A DNA stretch of 12,985 nt from Chitinophagaceae bacterium (GTDB lineage Bacteria > Bacteroidota > Bacteroidia > Chitinophagales > Chitinophagaceae), in the NCBI GenBank assembly GCA_947461495.1, contig CANHLV010000018.1, positions 1-12,985 on the forward strand, written 5' to 3'. Under the pieces are notes generated by a model, which saw nothing but the letters and a program-made list of their open reading frames with translations, was not told the origin of the DNA and ran no database searches. Position 1 is the first letter of the stretch; every line of letters starts with the position of its first letter. Both the position numbers and the translations under genes were made by a program. This document shows, one piece after another, positions 7,291 to 12,985 of the stretch.

Positions 7291-8682
7291 TTAATATGCT
7301 TGCTTATCTCCCTTAATAATTGTGTAGACTGTTAAAAATAGTATTTTTATGTCTAACCAAATATTCCAGTTTTCAAGATACCATAAATCATTTTGTACCC
7401 TTAATTTAATCTGCTTAGGTTCTGTGATTTCTCCTCTGAATCCATTTATTTGTGCCCATCCGGTAATGCCTGGTTTAAGGAAATGCCTGATCATATACTG
7501 ATCTACAATTTGAGAATAGTCATCTGTATGTTTCAGCATGTGAGGCCTTGGACCAACCAAACTCATTTCACCTTTAAAAACATTGATAAATTGAGGGAAT
7601 TCATCAAGGCTACTTCTTCTAAGAAACTTGCCAATTTTCGTAATTCTCTGATCATTTTTTGTCGCTTGGATGGAGTCTGAGTCTTTATTTATTTTCATAC
7701 TCCTGAACTTTAAACAATTAAATGGCATGTTATTTTTACCGGTTCTTTTTTGTGAAAAGAAGATGGCACCTCTAGATTCAATAAAAATCAACAACCCAAC
7801 CAGAGGAATCAACCACGACAAAATAAATACAATAACCAAGCTGCTTACAATCAAATCCAAAATTCTTTTTTTAAGTCTGTTGCCTACATCTTCCAAAGGT
7901 TCACTTCTTAGCGATAAAACAGGTAAGTCTCTGATGAAATCAACTATAACCGGCTTGCTGAAAAAATGAGATAAATTCGGCACTACCTTAAATCGTATAC
8001 ATTCATTTTCAGCCTGACTCATCAACTCATAAATATAACTGTTTTGTTCAGGTGTAATGGTTGAATAAATCTCTTGAACATCATAATCCTTTGCAATTTG
8101 AATTAAATTTTTAATATTGGAAAGGACAGGGTAGTGGGTAAGCTCCTTGACGTTTTCCTCGTCTTCAATAAATCCAATTAAATTAGTATTTATAGACTCC
8201 TGCTCAAAATATGAAGAAAGTTTCAAGGCCGTATCGTTGTATCCCAAAATGAGAACGTTATTAACAAGATAGTCCTTTGTTTTAAAATAATTTCTTATTC
8301 CTACATACAGAAATCTGTTGAAAAAAATACCACAGGCAAATGCAATGATAAACGAAATCACAAAAAACCTCGATACCTGCACTTCTCTTGAAAAAAACAA
8401 ATACAATAAAATAAAAATAATCCACAATAAAAAAACCTGAAGTGTTCTTTTGGTGAAGGTCTCAAACTGTAAAATTATTTTTTCAGTATACGTGCCGAGT
8501 ATCGATGAAAATATTGCCCAGGAAAGCAATGAATAAGTACCAAAAATAACATAGGCATAGGTTGATGCGGCAGAAATTCGATTGTGAAATAAAATTCTTG
8601 GTATGATAAAACTAAAAATCAGGATGATCAAGTCAAGAAAAATCAAATTCAATTGAAGGTATCTTTTGAATTGTGTATTCAT
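7291..8682 (-). CDS. Polyprenyl-phosphate sugar-1-phosphate transferase (WcaJ/WbaP-like)
   Basis: This 463-residue enzyme should transfer a sugar-1-phosphate from a UDP-sugar to undecaprenyl phosphate, starting a lipid-linked polysaccharide. The N-terminal part has four hydrophobic segments (about 12-32, 42-62, 80-98 and 104-124). A Rossmann-like CoA-binding-type domain follows from about 140 (NNVLILGYNDTALKL). The C-terminal catalytic domain (PF02397), about 270-463, begins with a membrane hairpin. Motifs seen: KFRSM (325-329), RRSSLDEFPQ with the catalytic Asp-Glu pair at 360-361, LVGPRP (375-380) and KPGITGWAQINGFRGE (403-418). Length and domain order match the exopolysaccharide polyprenyl glycosylphosphotransferase family. 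It starts 7 bp after the 2-epimerase gene. Substrate is unclear: glucose, galactose or an N-acetylhexosamine are all possible. Confidence 0.92.
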   Translation of the reverse strand: MNTQFKRYLQLNLIFLDLIILIFSFIIPRILFHNRISAASTYAYVIFGTYSLLSWAIFSSILGTYTEKIILQFETFTKRTLQVFLLWIIFILLYLFFSREVQVSRFFVISFIIAFACGIFFNRFLYVGIRNYFKTKDYLVNNVLILGYNDTALKLSSYFEQESINTNLIGFIEDEENVKELTHYPVLSNIKNLIQIAKDYDVQEIYSTITPEQNSYIYELMSQAENECIRFKVVPNLSHFFSKPVIVDFIRDLPVLSLRSEPLEDVGNRLKKRILDLIVSSLVIVFILSWLIPLVGLLIFIESRGAIFFSQKRTGKNNMPFNCLKFRSMKINKDSDSIQATKNDQRITKIGKFLRRSSLDEFPQFINVFKGEMSLVGPRPHMLKHTDDYSQIVDQYMIRHFLKPGITGWAQINGFRGEITEPKQIKLRVQNDLWYLENWNIWLDIKILFLTVYTIIKGDKQAY

Positions 8683-8689
8683 ATTTTAA

Positions 8690-9787
8690 TTATTTGTGTT
8701 CATATAAACGGAAAAGTATCTCAATGATTCTTTCTGATGTTTTACCATCCCAATACAAAGGAATACTGCCTTTTTTCCATTTATTTTCTAAAATTAATGA
8801 TAAACAATCTTGTAATTTAACCATATCATCACCAATCAGTTCATTTGTACCAAGTGTAATGGTTTCAGGTCTTTCTGTTGAATTTCGAAGTGTCAGACAA
8901 GGAATGTTCAGAACAGTGGCTTCTTCTGTAATACCACCCGAATCTGTAATAATTCCTTTACAATTTTTAATAAGATAAATAAATTCCAAATAGCCTTGTG
9001 GGTCGATGAGTTGTAAGCTGTCATAAACAACGTCAAGCTGATTTAAAATGATCTTTGTTCTGGGGTGAACGGCAAAAACAACGGGAACTGATTTTGTGGA
9101 ACCAATCACCGCATCAAGTATGGATTTTAACTTTACGGGATCGTCTACATTTGATGGTCTGTGTAACGTAAGCATGAAGTAATCATTTGTTTTCAATTGC
9201 TTTTCATCGAAAAAAAATGGTTTTCTGATTTTTTCAAGATTTCCATACAATGTATCAATCATTGTATTGCCAACATAATGAATACGCTTTTCATCAATTT
9301 GTTGAGCCAATAGATTATGATTTGCTATTTCACTGGTCGTAAAAAAATGATCACATATTGAATCTGTAACCATTCTGTTTATTTCTTCTGGCATCGTCAT
9401 GTCACCCGAACGAATACCCGCTTCAACATGAACCACATCGATACATAGTTTTTTTGCTGTGATGGTGCAAGCCATCGTTGATGTTACGTCGCCAACAACC
9501 AATACCAAATCAGGTTTGTGAGCCAATAATTCTTTTTCAATTTTGACCATAATAGCCGCAGTTTGTTCGGCCTGTGTTCCTCCTCCACATTCCAGATTGG
9601 CATCAGGGTCAGGTATGCCCAATTGCTCGAAGAAATCTCCACTCATGGCTTTATCGTAATGCTGACCTGTATGCACTAATCGGTATGAAATGCTATTGCC
9701 TTCACCATTATGTCGAATAATTGCCTTTATAATTGGGGCGATTTTCATGAAATTGGGTCTGGCTCCCGCAACGATCGTTATCTTCAT
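8690..9787 (-). CDS. wecB: UDP-N-acetylglucosamine 2-epimerase, non-hydrolysing
   Basis: This 365-residue cytoplasmic enzyme interconverts UDP-GlcNAc and UDP-ManNAc, a precursor of ManNAc-type sugars in surface glycans. It has the GT-B-like fold of the family. The N-terminus is GARPNFMKIAPI, with HTGQHYDKAMSGDFF at 39-53. Residues matching the known catalytic set are D100 in VVGDVTST, E122 in HVEAGIR, E134/E135 in MPEE and H209 in TLHRPSNVD. The UDP-binding C-terminal half has HPRT (241-244) and TDSGGITEEA (281-290). Length is normal for WecB/MnaA. No UDP-ManNAc dehydrogenase (WecC) is adjacent, so the product may be used directly or oxidised by an enzyme outside the window. The related WbpI activity on UDP-GlcNAc3NAcA cannot be fully excluded. 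Confidence 0.93.
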   Translation of the reverse strand: MKITIVAGARPNFMKIAPIIKAIIRHNGEGNSISYRLVHTGQHYDKAMSGDFFEQLGIPDPDANLECGGGTQAEQTAAIMVKIEKELLAHKPDLVLVVGDVTSTMACTITAKKLCIDVVHVEAGIRSGDMTMPEEINRMVTDSICDHFFTTSEIANHNLLAQQIDEKRIHYVGNTMIDTLYGNLEKIRKPFFFDEKQLKTNDYFMLTLHRPSNVDDPVKLKSILDAVIGSTKSVPVVFAVHPRTKIILNQLDVVYDSLQLIDPQGYLEFIYLIKNCKGIITDSGGITEEATVLNIPCLTLRNSTERPETITLGTNELIGDDMVKLQDCLSLILENKWKKGSIPLYWDGKTSERIIEILFRLYEHK

Positions 9788-9822
9788 AATTACAGAATTG
9801 TTTAAGAATATTATTAATAGCG

Positions 9823-10698
9823 TTATTTTAATTTCCGGTTTTGCTCATCAAATTCATTGATTAATGAAATGGTTTGTGATATGTTTTGTTTGGATGAAGC
9901 GCCAAATAAAATGGATGCTACATTAGGCAATGAACATACATAGGCTAATGCTTCCTTAGCCGGAATGGCACCACCTCCCAATACCTGCATGGCAATGGCT
10001 CTCAGCTGACGTGTCTTTAAGGTATGTTCATATAATTCCATTCCTCCCGACATCCTAAATCCGGCCTTATTTATAGATGAACAAATGATTGGGTTTTTTA
10101 TACCAACACTTTCAAGTTTATCTAATAACATTGGCATGTTCATGGTGATATATCCGGGTTCTGCATTGTACTTCTTAATCACATAATCATGATAGGCTTT
10201 TAAAATATCTTTCATATTCAAGCCGAGTAACAAATCCGTAATTACATTTTGTAAAAATATTACGGGCGTATTAATATTCTTGAACATTTTCATTTCGGCA
10301 TCTATTAGCAACTCCATAATGGAAACATAATCTTTCGAAACGACAGCCATACCTCCTTTGAAAATTGATCCAAAAAAATTACCCGGTACGTAATGTTTGA
10401 TAGTACCCATTATGCCAAGTTCAGTAACTGCATTAGCATATTTATGTGCATAAGGCATACAAGGATAAATTGAGAACTTACTATACTTATCAGGATCAGC
10501 ACGCACCATATCACAAATATTATAAATCCTGTCGTGAGTGGTACACATGAAAGTTTCAACACCTAAGTTTCTGGATATGTCAATGGTATCCAGAATGGTT
10601 TTATCTTCCTTGAATTTAATGGATTGCGCTCTCGACTTTTCATCAGAAATATGATTCACGGCAAAAAACTGATTGTCTCCAAATAATATTCTATCCAT
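9823..10698 (-). CDS. Unrecognised TIM-barrel-like protein, possibly aldo/keto-reductase-related
   Basis: I do not recognise this 291-residue protein with certainty. It has no signal peptide or membrane segment. Alternating beta-alpha segments suggest a TIM barrel. Its C-terminal part (AIAMQVLGGGAIPAKEALAY, then LPNVASILFGASS at about 258-269) resembles the end of aldo/keto reductases, where a similar glycine-rich loop and GAS motif bind cofactor phosphate. The classical catalytic Asp-Tyr-Lys-His set is not evident. Other striking segments are ILFGDNQFF (4-12), CTTHDRIYNICD (52-63) and ICSSINKAGFRMSGG (205-219). It starts only 4 bp after the Gfo/Idh/MocA gene, implying linked function, perhaps a redox or lyase step on a sugar intermediate. 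Function is inference only. Confidence 0.55.
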   Translation of the reverse strand: MDRILFGDNQFFAVNHISDEKSRAQSIKFKEDKTILDTIDISRNLGVETFMCTTHDRIYNICDMVRADPDKYSKFSIYPCMPYAHKYANAVTELGIMGTIKHYVPGNFFGSIFKGGMAVVSKDYVSIMELLIDAEMKMFKNINTPVIFLQNVITDLLLGLNMKDILKAYHDYVIKKYNAEPGYITMNMPMLLDKLESVGIKNPIICSSINKAGFRMSGGMELYEHTLKTRQLRAIAMQVLGGGAIPAKEALAYVCSLPNVASILFGASSKQNISQTISLINEFDEQNRKLK

Positions 10699-10702
10699 TT
10701 TC

Positions 10703-11713
10703 TTAATTTTTTTTGTTTTTGATTAAAGAGATTGCATAATCAGTATTCCAGGCACTTTCAAAGGAATTTTTATCATTAGGTCCTTTACCTGCTACTGCAT
10801 TGATAAAGTAATCAATCTGTGCAGAATATTCTTCACCTCGCAAATAGAAATCAACACCATGAGTTAGGTCTGTTACATATTTGATATTCCAACCTTTTGA
10901 ATATCCTGCAGGAACATCATCTGATTTTAAAAACACTTTTAACTCTGATGCGTCAGAAATAATCTTTCCTTTTGAACCTATGATGGTGATACCTGTAGAC
11001 ATTTTTCGGTGTGTTTCATCACTCCAGTTTACAGACAAAACACCACTCACATGGTTACTCGTTTCCAGTAATGCATAAACAGCATCTTCAACTTGTGTTG
11101 AATAAATTGATTTCAATAAACTACCATGCACTTTGGTAATAGGAGATACCAGATAATTAATCAAATCAATGACATGTGAAGCATAGTCCATCAAACATCC
11201 ACCACCTTCTTCCGGATCAGAACGCCAGGTTTCTTGTTTCTTTCTAATCACAACTGGTCCGTATGCCTCGCCAATAAAATGATTCAGCTCTCCCAAAACA
11301 CCGCTATTGACTAATCTTTTCACTTCTTCGAAAGTGCCAACAAATTTATTGTGATAGCCAACTTGATTAACCAAACCTTTTCCCTTGGCCAATCTGATAA
11401 GATTCTCGCCTTGAGCCGCATTCAAACAGAATGGCTTTTCTACAAATACATGAATGTTCCGATTAAGCAAATCTTCAACAAAAGAAGCATGGAATTTAGT
11501 AGGTACTGATACAAAAACGGCATCAGGCTTTACTTCATCAAGCATTTTCTTGTAATCAGTAAACGTTTTCATTCCTGAATATTTCTCTAATACGTCATTC
11601 ACAATTTTAGAAGTATCAGCTACGCCAACAATTTCTACCAATGGATGGGCTCCTAAAATTGAAAGGTGCGAAATACCCATTTTGCCGGCACCAATTAAAG
11701 CAACTTTTATCAT
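10703..11713 (-). CDS. Gfo/Idh/MocA-family NAD(P)-dependent oxidoreductase
   Basis: This 336-residue cytoplasmic dehydrogenase probably acts on a sugar or nucleotide sugar. The N-terminal Rossmann domain carries IGAGKMGISH (7-16) and an acidic residue at D33 after strand 2. The family EKP motif is at 92-94, with the likely catalytic Lys93. A second-domain signature GGGCLMDYASHVIDL (170-184) supplies Asp176 and His180, positioned like the family's conserved Asp/His. GYHNKF (119-124) and WRSDPEEGG fit the substrate pocket region. Length is typical. Its ATG overlaps the TGA of the DUF354 gene by 4 bp (ATGA), a sign of translational coupling. Members in glycan clusters perform 3-oxidations or reductions (for example WbpB-type), but the substrate here cannot be read from sequence. 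Confidence 0.88.
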   Translation of the reverse strand: MIKVALIGAGKMGISHLSILGAHPLVEIVGVADTSKIVNDVLEKYSGMKTFTDYKKMLDEVKPDAVFVSVPTKFHASFVEDLLNRNIHVFVEKPFCLNAAQGENLIRLAKGKGLVNQVGYHNKFVGTFEEVKRLVNSGVLGELNHFIGEAYGPVVIRKKQETWRSDPEEGGGCLMDYASHVIDLINYLVSPITKVHGSLLKSIYSTQVEDAVYALLETSNHVSGVLSVNWSDETHRKMSTGITIIGSKGKIISDASELKVFLKSDDVPAGYSKGWNIKYVTDLTHGVDFYLRGEEYSAQIDYFINAVAGKGPNDKNSFESAWNTDYAISLIKNKKN

Positions 11714-12738
11714 TGTTTTTTAAATTTTAAAATTTGTTTTTTAAATAAATCATAAGCTTGTTTTCCTTTGTCCATCAATTCAAGAGAAGGAGGCTGGTTT
11801 TCCAAACTATTTATAAATTGTTCCAATTTTTGTGAATTTAATGAAGGCTCATGTAGCATTAAACCTTGCTTTAATAAATATCCGTCAACATCCAACAATT
11901 CATCTTGATAAACAGAAATAGTAGGAATTCCTAAAATGGCTAACTCTCTTGTCATTGAGCCTCCTGCTCCAATAAATACTGTACACTTCGCAGCTATCTC
12001 ATCAAAGCCCATAGGCTTCTCAGGTACATGAACACCTGTAAATTTAGCTTGAGAGTAATGTTCAGATTGATTTTTATCTCTTGGCAATACAGTAATGCTG
12101 TATTTGTCTTTTAATTCAATGATAGTATCATCCAGAAAATTTTGTTTGCCTTTGTAATACTGAGCGGTTTGGGGTTCAGGACGAATGAAAATAGCAATTT
12201 GCCCACTTGTATTCAGCTTTCTTTCCTGTTGAATTTGCTCACCTTTACTCCATAAATAAATGCCTTCTTTTACCCCGGGGTATTGAATGACTTTTTTGGC
12301 AGCAACACCCCATTTAGCCACTTTGTCAACTGCTAAATTTTCAGGAATTAATATTTGTGAGGCAAACAGGAAACTCGGCTTATTTCCCATCGCATGTTCG
12401 TTGTCGTTAGTATAAATTGAAGGAACGCTCAACAGCCATGCTGTAAGAGGGGAATGAAATGAGCTTTGTGAAACGGCTAAATCAATTTTTTTATGTTTAA
12501 GAAAAGACCTCAATTGCATGACACGAATCGGATACCCAAACATCTTTTTATAAATATTTTTACCATAATGCTCACCAATAATGGTATGTTTAAGCCCTCG
12601 CTGGTCTAATAATTGAACGGTGTTGGCAAGTGGCCTTGATGTAATAATAATCTCATGTCCATCAGATTCAAGATCCCTGATCATGTCATGAAACATATTA
12701 ATGTGTGGCGAATTGGATAAATCGAACCAGATTCTCAT
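11710..12738 (-). CDS. DUF354-family GT-B-like protein
   Basis: This 342-residue protein matches the DUF354 family (PF04007), which has a GT-B-like fold related to MurG and UDP-GlcNAc 2-epimerases and occurs in polysaccharide clusters of bacteria and archaea. The N-terminus MRIWFDLSNSPHINMF is characteristic. The C-terminal half contains FIGAGGSMTRELAILGIPT and a following SVYQDELLDVDGYL, the probable nucleotide-sugar site. I chose the ATG at 12738 because the family begins there. A longer frame to 12795 adds 19 residues that do not look like the family and would overlap the upstream gene by 44 bp; the chosen start leaves a 13-bp gap. It overlaps the next gene by 4 bp. A glycosyltransferase or epimerase-like role is inference; the family lacks a settled function as far as I know. 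Confidence 0.82.
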   Translation of the reverse strand: MRIWFDLSNSPHINMFHDMIRDLESDGHEIIITSRPLANTVQLLDQRGLKHTIIGEHYGKNIYKKMFGYPIRVMQLRSFLKHKKIDLAVSQSSFHSPLTAWLLSVPSIYTNDNEHAMGNKPSFLFASQILIPENLAVDKVAKWGVAAKKVIQYPGVKEGIYLWSKGEQIQQERKLNTSGQIAIFIRPEPQTAQYYKGKQNFLDDTIIELKDKYSITVLPRDKNQSEHYSQAKFTGVHVPEKPMGFDEIAAKCTVFIGAGGSMTRELAILGIPTISVYQDELLDVDGYLLKQGLMLHEPSLNSQKLEQFINSLENQPPSLELMDKGKQAYDLFKKQILKFKKQ

Positions 12739-12751
12739 TTTTACTAAGTTT

Positions 12752-12985
12752 TTAATCAGTTTCTTTTGGGGTTGAAAAATGTAATAGATAAACATTCATC
12801 GATAAAAACATCCATGCCTGAGACCATCTCATGTAAGGTATTTTTGACGTGATATATTTATTGATTTGATAATAGAAATATCCATTTTTCGATTGCATAT
12901 GATCAATGGTCCAACCCAGAACTTTTTCGGTTAATGCCCTGTATTCATCTAACTTATTTAATTTCTTTAACGTAATAACCAATTG
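12752..12985 (-). CDS. C-terminal fragment of a probable alpha/alpha-toroid protein (cut by window edge)
   Basis: Only the last 77 residues are inside the window. The frame stays open to base 12985 (the final codon is CAA), so the gene continues to the right; the TTG at 12980-12982 is an internal codon, not a start. The visible part is helical and aromatic-rich: VLGWTIDHMQ, NGYFYYQINKY and YMRWSQAWMFLSMNVYLL. This pattern, especially RWSQAWMF near the C-terminus, resembles the last helices of (alpha/alpha) barrel proteins found in Bacteroidota glycan clusters, some of which I recall carrying the doubtful label delta-aminolevulinic acid dehydratase. It ends 13 bp before the DUF354 start, so it belongs to the same operon. 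Function is unknown from this fragment. Confidence 0.6.
   Translation of the reverse strand, partial: QLVITLKKLNKLDEYRALTEKVLGWTIDHMQSKNGYFYYQINKYITSKIPYMRWSQAWMFLSMNVYLLHFSTPKETD

Larger units (their letters stand above)
6157..12985 (-). other. Leftward surface-polysaccharide biosynthesis operon (downstream part)
   Basis: Seven minus-strand genes lie head to tail. Gaps in transcription order are 13 bp, a 4-bp ATGA overlap, then 4, 35, 7 and 15 bp. No gap has room for a convincing promoter or terminator, so they are probably co-transcribed from a promoter right of the window. Gene content (nucleotide-sugar enzymes, an initiating sugar-phosphate transferase, an O-acyltransferase) indicates synthesis of a surface glycan repeat unit. 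No glycosyltransferase of family GT2 or GT4, no Wzx and no Wzy is visible, so the rest of the pathway should lie upstream or elsewhere. Confidence 0.75.

Noticed and set aside
7450..7969. Plus-strand open frames at 7450-7680 and 7670-7969
   Set aside because: They are antisense to the conserved catalytic domain of the sugar-phosphate transferase, whose motifs are all intact on the minus strand.
8673..8978. Plus-strand open frame of 101 codons
   Set aside because: It is antisense to the 3' end of the 2-epimerase gene, which has an intact family C-terminus.
10881..11078. Plus-strand open frame of 65 codons
   Set aside because: It is antisense to the Gfo/Idh/MocA gene and has no recognisable features.
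12980..12982. TTG as the start codon of the right-edge gene
   Set aside because: The frame continues upstream to the window edge with a CAA codon, and the fragment looks like the end of a larger helical protein.

Overview
The window looks like a Bacteroidota chromosome, probably from an AT-rich Chitinophagia-, Sphingobacteriia- or Saprospiria-like lineage (inference). Four things support this: a type IX secretion (T9SS) C-terminal sorting domain, arrays of SprB-type repeats, start codons without Shine-Dalgarno sequences, and a match to the Bacteroidota -7 promoter element TAnnTTTG. I see no rRNA, tRNA, CRISPR array, transposase or phage gene.

Layout. Positions 1-470 are intergenic. They hold a probable terminator of a gene lying left of the window, an array of 8-bp units whose core is a perfect 38-bp palindrome, a candidate promoter and a small leader hairpin. 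Positions 471-6065 (+) encode one 1864-residue secreted protein: signal peptide, a right-handed beta-helix-like N-terminal region, 16 alternating SprB-like modules built as four ABA'B' blocks, a 17th divergent module, and a T9SS sorting domain. A short convergent intergenic region (6066-6156) holds AT-rich palindromes. From the right edge down to 6157 everything is on the minus strand in one tightly packed cluster with gaps of 4-35 bp and one 4-bp overlap. In transcription order it contains: the C-terminus of a cut-off protein, a DUF354 GT-B-like protein, a Gfo/Idh/MocA oxidoreductase, an unrecognised TIM-barrel-like protein, a UDP-GlcNAc 2-epimerase, a polyprenyl-phosphate sugar-1-phosphate transferase and a membrane O-acyltransferase.

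How the genes fit together. The minus-strand genes read as the downstream part of a surface-polysaccharide (O-antigen, capsule or exopolysaccharide) operon. The 2-epimerase makes UDP-ManNAc. The oxidoreductase and its partner probably modify a nucleotide sugar or a related sugar. The phosphotransferase starts the lipid-linked repeat unit and the acyltransferase decorates it. The plus-strand protein is a T9SS cargo. In well-studied members of the phylum such cargo is often attached to a surface glycolipid, so its position beside a glycan operon is suggestive, but the sequence does not prove a link.

The most unusual features are the strict higher-order architecture of the SprB array (exact 864-nt period, alternating cysteine placement, periodic D-T-[IV] motifs) and the octamer palindrome with symmetric paired substitutions near the left edge. 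I did not find convincing evidence for a wholly new defence, mobile or regulatory system.
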